From Deltaproteobacteria bacterium (GTDB lineage Bacteria; Desulfobacterota; Desulfobacteria; Desulfobacterales; JAFDFH01): a stretch of DNA of 9,814 nt. The position numbers and the translations under genes are program-made. Under the pieces are notes generated by a model. That model saw only the letters and a program-made list of their open reading frames with translations. It had not been told where the DNA came from and searched no databases. Location of the stretch: assembly GCA_019309945.1 (NCBI GenBank), contig JAFDFH010000056.1, forward strand, positions 1 through 9,814. Reading direction: 5' to 3'. Below, piece by piece: positions 1-6,791 of this stretch; positions within the stretch are counted from its first letter, which is position 1, and each line of letters begins with the position of its first letter.

Positions 1-952
1 CGCTTTCCATTGTCCTTTTCACATCCACTACAATCGGTCCATCCTTTGCGAGTCGTATGGCAGCAAAATGCCCTCTCCTGATTTCTATTTCACGCTCGCC
101 GTCCAGCGCCAAAACCGACGGAGAAAACGGAATTTCCACTTCGTCTCCTATGTTCATAATTTTTTCATTCTTTATATACACCTTTTCAATTATCCCCGGA
201 GCTACCGGAGCGGTAACGGGCCGCCCGTTACCACCCAGTTCAAGGCATACCGAATGCGGCTCATCAGGTAAGATTGAACGAATCAACCCCCCGATCGAAG
301 AAAACCCAATATTGCCGGGTTCAGCCCGATTTAAAAATATCTGGCGTATCTTATCCATTTTCCACACCGCCCTGGAAGCCACAAATAGATCATCACAAAC
401 CGCTGCATCTACTATGGCTAAATCCACGCACTTTCCGTCCAGCATCACCTCCAGCTTGGTAGATGGATAGGTGCTCTCTTCCAGCGGAACCAACCTCCTG
501 GCTACCAGTCCTGCGGCCAGTCCTGCAATGGTTCCCTCCACCATGTATGGAAAAACATTGTTTGTCCCTGTTGAGATGGGGAGGATGGGTACTGTTGAAT
601 TCCCCTTTGCCGTAACCCGGTTGGTTCCGTCTCCTCCGAGTGTAATAACACAGGTCGTACCCTGTTCCTCCATCATCCGTGCGGCCTGGATCGAATCATT
701 TTGATTGGCCCTTGTAACAAACTTCAGGGGGAAAACGGAAGCGTCAATTTTCATCCGAAAGAGGGCCCGTTCCACAATCCCATAGTAGTCCGGCATATAA
801 CAGATGCGTTCCACTCCCATGGATTCCAGTCCCAGAAGGACGCGTCTTAAAATACGAACTTTCTCCTGATTGTCGAAGACGCTTCCGTAAGCTACCAGTC
901 TTCGGATATCTTTTCCTGATGCCGGATTTGCAATTATTCCTACAAAAGACAA
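1..952 (-). CDS. acoX: AcoX-like ATP-NAD kinase family protein, C-terminus beyond window
   Basis: I translated this frame by hand; it stays open for 317 codons to the left edge, so the C-terminal end is missing. The protein begins (M)SFVGIIANPASGKDIRRL. It carries the NAD-kinase/diacylglycerol-kinase-type nucleotide motif GGDGTN at residues 106-111, STGTNN at 127-132 and LDGERE at 283-288, in the order expected of the NAD kinase fold. Family members of about 330-350 residues are encoded in acetoin dehydrogenase operons as AcoX, whose biochemical function is not settled. The start is TTG at 952-950, preceded at 6 nt by AAGGGGG (959-965); no ATG fits between the upstream stop and the conserved N-terminus. 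It begins 23 bases after the E1 beta stop, so the two are very likely cotranscribed. True NAD kinase activity is possible but not implied by the context. Confidence 0.85.
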   Translation of the reverse strand, partial: MSFVGIIANPASGKDIRRLVAYGSVFDNQEKVRILRRVLLGLESMGVERICYMPDYYGIVERALFRMKIDASVFPLKFVTRANQNDSIQAARMMEEQGTTCVITLGGDGTNRVTAKGNSTVPILPISTGTNNVFPYMVEGTIAGLAAGLVARRLVPLEESTYPSTKLEVMLDGKCVDLAIVDAAVCDDLFVASRAVWKMDKIRQIFLNRAEPGNIGFSSIGGLIRSILPDEPHSVCLELGGNGRPVTAPVAPGIIEKVYIKNEKIMNIGDEVEIPFSPSVLALDGEREIEIRRGHFAAIRLAKDGPIVVDVKRTMES

Positions 953-975
953 CCCAATCCCCCTTCTGATAATTC

Positions 976-1953
976 TTAACCCTGCATCACCGTTTTCACC
1001 GCCTGAATGATCTTTTCTTCGCTGGGGATGAACTCCTTTTCCAAGGGTGGGGAGAAGGGAACCGGTGAGAACGGCGCAGCCACACGCAGGATCGGTGCAT
1101 CGAGCTGGTCAAATGCCTTCTCGGCCGCCACTGCCGCAATTTCCGCTCCGGACCCGGCAAACTTGACTTCTTCGTGTACGATCACGAGCCGGTGTGTCTT
1201 TCGAACAGAATTGAGTATGGTCTCTTCATCCAGCGGCGAAAGGGTGCGGGGATCTACGACCTCGACACTGATACCGTCAGCGGCAAGCTTTTCGGCTGCA
1301 CCGAGTGCTGTATGAACCATCTGGGCCGTAGCCACCACGGTCACATCGTTTCCTTCCCGCTTAATGTCCGCAGAACCGAGGGGAATGTCGTAGTCGCCGT
1401 CCGGTACTTCGCCTTCACTCGCATAGAGCATTTTGTGCTCCAAAAAGACCACCGGATTGTCGTCTTGGATCGATGAAATTAAAAGCCCTTTGGCATCGTA
1501 TGGGGTGCTGGGCATGACTACTTTAAGACCTGGTACGTGCATGAACCATGCCTCCAGACACTGGGAATGCTGTGCCGCGGCTCCGATTCCTGCGCCGCAG
1601 CTCGTTCTCATCACCAATGGAATTTTGGCCTTCCCACCGAACATATACTTCATTTTGGCCGCCTGGTTATAGAGCTGATCCAGAGCCACGCCGATAAAGT
1701 CAACAAACATCAATTCTATCACCGGTCGAAGCCCCACCGTTGCCGCCCCCACTGCAGATCCGATAATGGCACTTTCGGTGATCGGCGTGTCGCGAACCCG
1801 CTTTGGACCAAACTGATCGAGCAATCCCGCGGTAACACCAAAGATACCGCCGTATGTACCCACATCTTCACCGGCAACATAGACACTGGGGTCTCTTTCC
1901 ATCTCGATTTTATGTGCATCATTTAAAGCCTGTGCAAATGTTATGGTCGCCAT
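976..1953 (-). CDS. acoB: E1 beta subunit of acetoin (or pyruvate-type) dehydrogenase
   Basis: At 325 residues this is the standard length for the beta subunit of ThDP-dependent 2-oxoacid/acetoin dehydrogenase E1. It pairs with the alpha subunit encoded just upstream to form a heterotetramer that cleaves the substrate and acetylates the lipoyl arm of E2. The N-terminal half is the transketolase pyrimidine-binding domain (about 4-180), with GEDVG at 28-32, TPITESAI including the ThDP-activating glutamate E60, and GAAAQHSQ at 124-131. The C-terminal transketolase domain (about 195-315) has VDPRTLSPLD at 233-242. ATG at 1953 follows AGGAGG at 8 nt spacing. The E1 alpha stop lies 61 bases upstream and the AcoX start 23 bases downstream. 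The strong AcoB-like stretch around 124-156 and the AcoX neighbour favour acetoin; pyruvate or a branched-chain substrate cannot be excluded. Confidence 0.93.
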   Translation of the reverse strand: MATITFAQALNDAHKIEMERDPSVYVAGEDVGTYGGIFGVTAGLLDQFGPKRVRDTPITESAIIGSAVGAATVGLRPVIELMFVDFIGVALDQLYNQAAKMKYMFGGKAKIPLVMRTSCGAGIGAAAQHSQCLEAWFMHVPGLKVVMPSTPYDAKGLLISSIQDDNPVVFLEHKMLYASEGEVPDGDYDIPLGSADIKREGNDVTVVATAQMVHTALGAAEKLAADGISVEVVDPRTLSPLDEETILNSVRKTHRLVIVHEEVKFAGSGAEIAAVAAEKAFDQLDAPILRVAAPFSPVPFSPPLEKEFIPSEEKIIQAVKTVMQG

Positions 1954-2014
1954 GGTACTATCCTCCTTTTTTGGGGATCCTTGTCCCGATAGCGTTTATT
2001 GGATTTCGGCCTTT

Positions 2015-2977
2015 TTAGAGGGTGTATACATCCTCGGTCACTTCACTGGGATCCGGCCATGGACTTTCTTCGGCAAAACGTTCAGCCTCTGCAAGTTTCG
2101 CTGCAATGTCCGTTTTGATCGCTTCAATGGTTTCCTGGGTCAGCACGCTCATGTCTAGAAGTCTATTTTCAAACCTTGGAATCGGGTCCTTTTCCTTCCA
2201 TTCCGAAACCTCATCTTCATTCCGGTACGTACAGGGATCCCCTTCAAAATGGCCTCTGTGCCGGTAGGTTTTGCATTCGATCAAAGAAGGTCCCTGCCCT
2301 TCCCTGGCCAGTTTGATAGCCTCAAAGGCAACCTCATAGACCGCCATTACATCGTTGCCGTCCACAACGACACCCGGCATGTCGTACGCCGCGGCTCTAT
2401 CTGCAATATCCGAAACACACATAGAATTAATGGTACAACTGGATATGCCGTAAAGATTATTCTCATTCACAAAAACAACCGGCAGTTTCCAGCAGGTCGC
2501 CAAGTTCATGGCTTCATGGGTCGTGCCCTGATTGGATGCGCCGTCACCGAAAAAGCATACCGCCACATCGTCTTTTCCCTGATATTGAATGGCAAGGGCT
2601 GCGCCCGACGCCAGGGGGGGGCCGCCGCCGACAATGCCGTTGGCCCCGAGTATCCCCAGATTAACATCGGCAATATGCATGGAACCGCCCTTACCTTTGC
2701 AATATCCTGTTTTCTTTCCAAGCAGTTCGGCCATCATGAGCTTGATGTCTCCGCCTTTGGAAATTAGATGGCCATGGCCGCGATGGGTACTTGTAATGTA
2801 ATCCGTATCCCTGAGATTTGCACAAACGCCGGTGCCTACAGCTTCCTGCCCGACATAGAGGTGGACGAAGCCTGGAATCTTGCCTTCTGCAAAAATCTCA
2901 GCCACCCGGTTTTCAAACATGCGGATTTTAATCATGTTTGTATACATGTTCACCATCTGTTCATTTGTGATGTCCAT
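2015..2977 (-). CDS. acoA: E1 alpha subunit of acetoin (or pyruvate-type) dehydrogenase
   Basis: The 320-residue protein is the ThDP-binding alpha subunit of the E1 component. The dehydrogenase E1 domain spans about residues 8-305. It shows STHRGHGH at 63-70, KGKGGSMH at 94-101, and the ThDP/magnesium motif starting GDGASNQG at 144 and ending NN at 173-174, the expected 30-residue spacing. RHRGHFEGDP at 239-248 is typical of the AcoA/PdhA group. I chose ATG at 2977 because GAGGAGGG (2983-2990) sits 5 nt before it; a GTG at 2992, five codons upstream in frame, would overlap that ribosome-binding site. The coding sequence contains a run of eight G (C on the coding strand) near 2614-2621, within GGGPPLA, but the frame is intact. 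It is followed by E1 beta and preceded by a 340-base repeat-rich gap. Confidence 0.93.
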   Translation of the reverse strand: MDITNEQMVNMYTNMIKIRMFENRVAEIFAEGKIPGFVHLYVGQEAVGTGVCANLRDTDYITSTHRGHGHLISKGGDIKLMMAELLGKKTGYCKGKGGSMHIADVNLGILGANGIVGGGPPLASGAALAIQYQGKDDVAVCFFGDGASNQGTTHEAMNLATCWKLPVVFVNENNLYGISSCTINSMCVSDIADRAAAYDMPGVVVDGNDVMAVYEVAFEAIKLAREGQGPSLIECKTYRHRGHFEGDPCTYRNEDEVSEWKEKDPIPRFENRLLDMSVLTQETIEAIKTDIAAKLAEAERFAEESPWPDPSEVTEDVYTL

Positions 2978-2982
2978 GATTT

Positions 2983-2990
2983 CCCTCCTC
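2983..2990 (-). promoter_or_regulatory. Ribosome binding site deciding the E1 alpha start
   Basis: GAGGAGGG on the minus strand lies 5 nt before ATG 2977. It overlaps the alternative in-frame GTG at 2992, which makes the shorter 320-residue protein the better choice. Confidence 0.7.
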
Positions 2991-3061
2991 ACTAATTGTT
3001 AATTTACGCCAAACGATCAAATACAGCCTTCTCCTTTTATGGGTTCCCTCCTTTCTGTTAA

Positions 3062-3071
3062 CAAGTTAAAT
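3062..3071 (+). repeat. Left copy of a 10-bp direct repeat bracketing the repeat block
   Basis: CAAGTTAAAT occurs here and again at 3299-3308, in the same orientation, on either side of the 227 bases that hold the palindromic and periodic repeats. It could be a target-site duplication from insertion of the block, or chance in AT-rich DNA. Confidence 0.4.
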
Positions 3072-3076
3072 GGGGG

Positions 3077-3176
3077 GTCGGGGAGTTTTTTCGATTCTAT
3101 CGCTCCATGAATAATCAGCGACTCCATCGTGCAAACTCATTTATAAGGGCTCGTTAAGAAAGAGAAACTCCCCGAC
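3077..3176. repeat. 100-base element with 12-bp perfect inverted ends
   Basis: GTCGGGGAGTTT at 3077-3088 is the exact reverse complement of AAACTCCCCGAC at 3165-3176, enclosing 76 bases with no coding potential. The arrangement resembles a small non-autonomous (MITE-like) element or a long-range RNA hairpin. The interior holds ATTTATAAGGG (3139-3149), which recurs exactly at 5211-5221, where it is also followed by a TCGT-A-rich stretch, so the element may belong to a dispersed family in this genome. The arms do not end in a T run and do not look like a Rho-independent terminator. Confidence 0.65.
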
Positions 3177-3190
3177 TGCTCAGTTGAATG

Positions 3191-3272
3191 GGACGCAGAT
3201 TTTCGCAGATATACACAGATAATAATATCGTTTGTTAATTTATGAATCTTGCTAATCTGTGTCCATCTGTGT
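3191..3272. repeat. 10-base-period cagat/atctg repeats in inverted arrangement
   Basis: Three decamers in a row (ggACGCAGAT, ttTCGCAGAT, atACACAGAT; 3191-3220) are followed after a 34-base AT-rich spacer by two decamers on the opposite strand (ATCTGTGTcc, ATCTGTGTca; from 3255). ACACAGAT at 3213-3220 is the exact reverse complement of ATCTGTGT at 3255-3262. Similar ACGCAGATTT/AATCTGCGT repeats occur in intergenic DNA of many environmental bacteria, as I recall; I have no database comparison here. Confidence 0.65.
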
Positions 3273-3273
3273 C

Positions 3274-3294
3274 AAAAAAAAGGAAATTCCTATA
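3274..3294 (-). terminator. Possible weak terminator after the Lin0512 gene
   Basis: In the minus direction, the small palindrome AGGAATTTCCT (3281-3291), able to form only about 4 bp of stem, is followed directly by eight T. It lies about 27-45 bases past the Lin0512 stop. The stem is short for a Rho-independent terminator, so this may only slow transcription or may be chance. Confidence 0.25.
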
Positions 3295-3298
3295 CTAT

Positions 3299-3308
3299 CA
3301 AGTTAAAT
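3299..3308 (+). repeat. Right copy of the 10-bp direct repeat
   Basis: CAAGTTAAAT matches 3062-3071 exactly and lies 9 bases past the Lin0512 stop codon. See the left copy. Confidence 0.4.
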
Positions 3309-3317
3309 ATTTCGGAT

Positions 3318-3674
3318 TCATACGAACACGGTTACGGCCGCATTCGCCACTACAATCTGATCGCAGTCAGGTCCCAAAGAGGGTACACAGAGCCCCCTGG
3401 CGGTCAACCCGCCCACTACAGCCCGTATATTTTTCTTGCCGATGGGAACCACTGCCTTCACCTGTTCTAAATCCACTTCGGATGGTTTGGGTGTGGCCAC
3501 AAGAACGTCCACTTCCACGGTTTCCAGGTCACGAATCTCCAGGATCTCGACCAGGCCACACAAACAGCTTTTGGAAATGGCGTCCTTTACCGCTCTGCAA
3601 GCGGCTTCTGTATTGTCCTCTCCGTGCAGGTCTACGCCTGTCCCGATTTCTACGACAAATCGCCTTTTTCCCAT
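3318..3674 (-). CDS. Lin0512 family protein of unknown function
   Basis: The 118-residue soluble protein has the hallmarks of the small Lin0512 family: an N-terminal strand ending in EIGTGVDLHGED (residues 9-20), then AACRAVKDAISKSCLCGL (24-41), a valine-rich segment at 53-60 and a glycine-rich VVGGLTARG at 86-94. Cysteines at 27, 37, 39, 96 and 104 and His17 could bind metal or act in catalysis, but that is speculation. No biochemical function is established for the family. ATG at 3674 follows GGGAGG at 8-9 nt. Only 3 bases separate it from the LipB-LipA stop, which implies cotranscription and probable translational coupling. The position between lipoate assembly and E1 genes suggests a role linked to the dehydrogenase complex or its substrate. 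I see no signal peptide or membrane segment. Confidence 0.8.
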   Translation of the reverse strand: MGKRRFVVEIGTGVDLHGEDNTEAACRAVKDAISKSCLCGLVEILEIRDLETVEVDVLVATPKPSEVDLEQVKAVVPIGKKNIRAVVGGLTARGLCVPSLGPDCDQIVVANAAVTVFV

Positions 3675-3677
3675 GTA

Positions 3678-5192
3678 TCACGCCTCCCTTACCATTTCAT
3701 CTGCCCGATAAGAGCTTCGAACCAATGGTGCTGCGGCCACTCCCTTGAACCCGATGGTTTTTGCTGTTTCGGCCCATCGGGAAAACTCGGCGGGAGATAG
3801 GTATCGCTCCACGGGCAAGTGATCCCCGGACGGCGCCAGATATTGCCCGATCGTCAAATAAGCGCACCCGGTTCGCCGCAGATCCATTATGGTTTCGTTT
3901 ACCTCCTCTTCCGTCTCACCCAGACCCAGCATGATGCCGGATTTAACTTTAAGTCCCTTCCCTGAGGCAAATTCCAGTATCCCCAGCGAACGGCGATATT
4001 GCGCCCCGGGCCGAATCTTCGGATATAAACGTTTTACCGTTTCCAGGTTGTGATTCAGCACATCCGGCCTCGCTTCACACACTTTTTCCAGGGCGCGCAA
4101 CGATCCGCCAAAATCCGGGATTAGCACTTCAACCCGCTTTGCATTAGTTCCTTTTCGAATTTCTTTGATGGTTTGCGAAAACTGTGAAGCCCCACCGTCA
4201 GGCAGATCATCCCGGGTCACGGAAGTGACCACCACATGTTTCAGGTTTAACCGGTCGGCTGCAATCGCCACCCGCTCTGGTTCTTCAGGGTCGATTACCT
4301 CAGGGATGCCCTTATCAACTGCACAAAAACCGCATCTTCGGGTGCATTTGCCGCCCAATATCATAAATGTGGCTGTTCCCCGCTCAAAGCATTCCCCCAG
4401 ATTGGGACATCGGGCACGTTGACACACGGTCGCCAGTCGGAGCTGACGAAGCTGTTCCTCCATATGATCGACGGCTTCAACGCAAGGGGACGGCCTGATC
4501 AACCAGTCGGGTCGTTCAACAGGGTTTCGATTCATCTGAAATTCCGGTGTGTAGCTAAATAATCTACAGAATGTCTTTATAAAAACGTCCCGAACTTCGG
4601 CCAAATTCAGGGGGTGTCCCAACTCTCTCGCCATGGAGGTTACCCTCTCAAATGGCTCCCCACAGGGAACGATCCATTCAAACCACTTCGGATCCGTATT
4701 CACATTCAACGCCAAACCGTGATAAGATATCCATTTTCTGACGGCAATCCCGAAACTCGCTATCTTGACGGAATTTACCCACACGCCGGGTTTCTCCTCC
4801 TTGGTCTCCGGATCGAGGCCAAAAAGCCGGAGTACCGCTGTGACGGCATCGATGAGGGTTTTTACATATAAATGCAAATCTTTCCGATCTAGTCTGAGAA
4901 TCGGATAGGCCACAAGCTGGCCCGGACCATGAAAAGTTGCCATTCCGCCACGATCCACATGATACAGGCTTATTCCTTTCTCTTGTATTGACTGGACGGA
5001 CGTGCGCAGGTCGTCCAGACCGCCGCTTCGCCCAAGGGTTACCACCGGAGGATGAACGACCGTCACCAGATGGTCCGGAGCTTCCCCTGCAATACGTTTG
5101 CCCACGATGGCTTCCTGCATTCGTAAGGCTTTTCCATATTCCAGAACCCCCCAGTCCGAAACCTTGAGTATTTTAGGTGAGGTTTGTATCAT
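3678..5192 (-). CDS. lipB-lipA: Fused octanoyltransferase LipB - lipoyl synthase LipA
   Basis: This 504-residue protein joins two enzymes of lipoate assembly that are normally separate. Residues 1 to about 218 are LipB, which moves octanoyl from ACP to the E2 lysine: HPPVVTLGR at 47-55, RGGMATFHGPGQL at 81-93, the conserved lysine K143 in VKIASFGIAV, and the catalytic cysteine C177 in VPCG. Residues about 228-504 are LipA, a radical-SAM enzyme that inserts two sulfurs: auxiliary-cluster cysteines C257, C262, C268 (CX4CX5C), SAM-cluster cysteines C283, C287, C290 (CX3CX2C), and the C-terminal RSSY (492-495) whose serine ligates the auxiliary cluster. All key residues are present, so both halves should be active. 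The join near residues 218-235 reads through with no stop. ATG at 5192 gives a normal LipB N-terminus, but no strong Shine-Dalgarno precedes it. The likely target is the lipoyl lysine of the E2 encoded two genes upstream. Confidence 0.95.
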   Translation of the reverse strand: MIQTSPKILKVSDWGVLEYGKALRMQEAIVGKRIAGEAPDHLVTVVHPPVVTLGRSGGLDDLRTSVQSIQEKGISLYHVDRGGMATFHGPGQLVAYPILRLDRKDLHLYVKTLIDAVTAVLRLFGLDPETKEEKPGVWVNSVKIASFGIAVRKWISYHGLALNVNTDPKWFEWIVPCGEPFERVTSMARELGHPLNLAEVRDVFIKTFCRLFSYTPEFQMNRNPVERPDWLIRPSPCVEAVDHMEEQLRQLRLATVCQRARCPNLGECFERGTATFMILGGKCTRRCGFCAVDKGIPEVIDPEEPERVAIAADRLNLKHVVVTSVTRDDLPDGGASQFSQTIKEIRKGTNAKRVEVLIPDFGGSLRALEKVCEARPDVLNHNLETVKRLYPKIRPGAQYRRSLGILEFASGKGLKVKSGIMLGLGETEEEVNETIMDLRRTGCAYLTIGQYLAPSGDHLPVERYLSPAEFSRWAETAKTIGFKGVAAAPLVRSSYRADEMVREA

Positions 5193-5210
5193 TGTACCGT
5201 CAATAACTAT

Positions 5211-5221
5211 ATTTATAAGGG
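5211..5221 (+). repeat. Second copy of ATTTATAAGGG
   Basis: This 11-base sequence is identical to 3139-3149. The following bases (tTTCGTAAAAAG versus cTCGTTAAGAAAG) are also alike, which suggests two relatives of one dispersed intergenic repeat. Confidence 0.45.
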
Positions 5222-5222
5222 T

Positions 5223-5257
5223 TTCGTAAAAAGTTAAAAAAGCGAGCTTTTTACGAA
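5223..5257. repeat. Palindrome with 11-bp perfect arms between E3 and lipB-lipA
   Basis: TTCGTAAAAAG (5223-5233) pairs with CTTTTTACGAA (5247-5257) around a 13-base loop; a shorter alternative stem, AAAAAGC/GCTTTTT (5237-5243 and 5246-5252), competes with it. The palindrome begins 4 bases past the E3 stop in the direction of transcription. The stem is AT-rich and is not followed by a T run on the minus strand, so it is a poor Rho-independent terminator; it may be a dispersed repeat, a processing site or a partial attenuator. Confidence 0.6.
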
Positions 5258-5261
5258 TTCA

Positions 5262-6632
5262 TCATCTCTTAGGTAAATAAAGCGCCCACCCCTCAGCATC
5301 CCTTGCCGCATCGACCATGGATTCGGAAAATGTGGGATGTACCCGAATGCTTCGCGCCAGTTCTTTTGCCGTTGCTTCCAATTGCATGGCCAGAACCGCT
5401 TCACCCACCAGTTCCGTGGCGTTAGCCCCTACGATATGCACGCCCAAGATTTCACCGTATCGAGTCTCAGATACGATCTTTACTGCACCGGTTACTTCGT
5501 TTCGCACCATTGCCAGGCCGTTTATGGAATAGGGAAAATCCCCGATCTCTATTTCAAACCCCTGTTTTTCGGCCTCTTCCTCCGAAAGTCCGACCGCACC
5601 GATTTCCGGAAACGACCATATGCCGCGGGGAACCAGATTAAATGGAAACACGTTCGCCTTTCCCATGGCATTTTCGGCGGCGACCACCGCCATGGATGAT
5701 GCGGCTTGGCTAAGCATCCATCCGCCGGTTGCATCGCCAATGGCAAAGATCCCCTTTACGGTGGTCTCCAGTCTTTCGTTTACCCGGATGCCGCCGTCTT
5801 CATTGATTTCAATGCCCACCTGTCTCAAGCCAATATCCGTTACATTGGGATTTCTGGCAGAGACCAGCACCTTCGTCACTTCAACGCACTGCTCTTTACT
5901 GCCTGTCAGGAGACATTCAAATCCGGCCTTCGTTTTCTTGACCGATTGAAGTGCGCACCGCGTAAGTATCTGAACCCCCTGTTCTCTCATTGCCTGGGCG
6001 ATACGCTGGCTTGTGTCACCGTCTTCTCTGGGCAACAGGCGACGGGATTCCAATGCCAATATTACCTTGCAGCCGAATATATTTAACAAAAAGGCCATTT
6101 CCACTTCAATAAAACCGGATCCGAATATCAACACCGATGACGGGACTTCAGTCATATCTAAAACCTGATCAGTTGTTATAGCAGCTTCTTTCAGGCCGGG
6201 AATTTCAGAGATTTTCAGGGAACTTCCGGTCGCGATGATCACGGTTTGTGACTCCAGTAAGTTACCCTCCACATCAACTTCTCGCGGACTTTTTAAAATA
6301 GCTCGACCCCGGATGATTTCAACACCGTTATTTTGAAGGAGCCCCTCCATCCCCATCCGTATCTCACTGGAGACGCCGTTTTTTCTCTCTACAATCGTGT
6401 CTAAGTCTACTTTCTCAATGGAGGCATGGATACCGAAATCTTTCCCGGTCCGAAGCCAATGAAGCAGACTGGCGGCCCGCAACCAGATTTTAGTGGGAAT
6501 ACAACCTCTGTTTACACACGTACCACCTGTTGCGGCGGCTTCGACCAGGACCACCTTCGCCCCCAATTGGGCGGCGCGTATAGATGCGGCATATCCTCCG
6601 GATCCACCGCCAACAACAACCACATCGTGCAT
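5262..6632 (-). CDS. lpdA: E3 component, dihydrolipoamide dehydrogenase
   Basis: This FAD enzyme reoxidises dihydrolipoyl-E2 and reduces NAD. From ATG 6632 it has 456 residues; a second ATG immediately upstream (6635) adds one methionine, and GAGG is better spaced (7 nt) from 6632. Numbered from 6635, it shows the FAD motif VGGGSGG (8-14), the redox-active disulfide GGTCVNRGC with C40 and C45, the second FAD motif IGDA (299-302), and the catalytic HPTFSE (433-438) of the dimerisation domain. The NAD-binding loop reads GSGFIE at 172-177: the third glycine of GxGxxG is glutamate, which is unusual. The acidic residue E196 at the end of the next strand is consistent with NAD over NADP. The gene lies 156 bases after E2 and 69 bases before lipB-lipA. 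As an acetoin-operon E3 it could be named acoL. Confidence 0.93.
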   Translation of the reverse strand: MHDVVVVGGGSGGYAASIRAAQLGAKVVLVEAAATGGTCVNRGCIPTKIWLRAASLLHWLRTGKDFGIHASIEKVDLDTIVERKNGVSSEIRMGMEGLLQNNGVEIIRGRAILKSPREVDVEGNLLESQTVIIATGSSLKISEIPGLKEAAITTDQVLDMTEVPSSVLIFGSGFIEVEMAFLLNIFGCKVILALESRRLLPREDGDTSQRIAQAMREQGVQILTRCALQSVKKTKAGFECLLTGSKEQCVEVTKVLVSARNPNVTDIGLRQVGIEINEDGGIRVNERLETTVKGIFAIGDATGGWMLSQAASSMAVVAAENAMGKANVFPFNLVPRGIWSFPEIGAVGLSEEEAEKQGFEIEIGDFPYSINGLAMVRNEVTGAVKIVSETRYGEILGVHIVGANATELVGEAVLAMQLEATAKELARSIRVHPTFSESMVDAARDAEGWALYLPKR

Positions 6633-6742
6633 CATATCACCTCATAAACAAACATTACGATATACAATATAAATGGAGTCCCTTTTTGTTTGCATGTTTA
6701 GCTTAACAGGTGCCTTTGGGAGTACTGGAGTTTTGTCGAAGA

Positions 6743-6757
6743 TCCCGCTAGGCGGGA
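6743..6757. repeat. GC-rich palindrome in the E2-E3 gap
   Basis: TCCCGC (6743-6748) and GCGGGA (6752-6757) form a 6-bp stem with a 3-base loop. No T run follows on either strand, so it is not a standard terminator. It sits in an otherwise non-coding 159-base gap (6633-6791) and may be a REP-like element, or may affect mRNA stability and the balance of E2 and E3. Confidence 0.5.
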
Positions 6758-6791
6758 CCATCGGGCAGAAGAAGGGGTTTTGTAACCACTT

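Noticed and set aside
976..1953. Long plus-strand open frames opposite E1 beta, E3, E2 and LipB-LipA
   Set aside because: They are antisense shadows of well-supported genes, with low-complexity or unrecognisable translations.
2614..2621. Run of eight G in E1 alpha as a frameshift site
   Set aside because: The protein reads normally on both sides (GIVGGGPPLASGAALA), so the frame is intact.
2924..2992. GTG at 2992 as E1 alpha start, and a 19-codon leader from TTG near 3022 overlapping the acoA start
   Set aside because: The GTG overlaps the strong GAGGAGGG that serves ATG 2977. The leader frame has a weak start, long spacing and no feature such as regulatory codons or an attenuator stem.
3191..3272. 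Repeats as a CRISPR array
   Set aside because: The units are 10 bases without spacers of constant length and change strand, and no cas genes are present.
5223..5257. Palindrome after E3 as a Rho-independent terminator
   Set aside because: The stem is AT-rich and lacks a following T run on the minus strand, and the next gene appears to be part of the same operon.
6639..6692. 17-codon frame (MQTKRDSIYIV...) just before E3
   Set aside because: It has no ribosome-binding site and no other support; it is expected by chance in AT-rich DNA.
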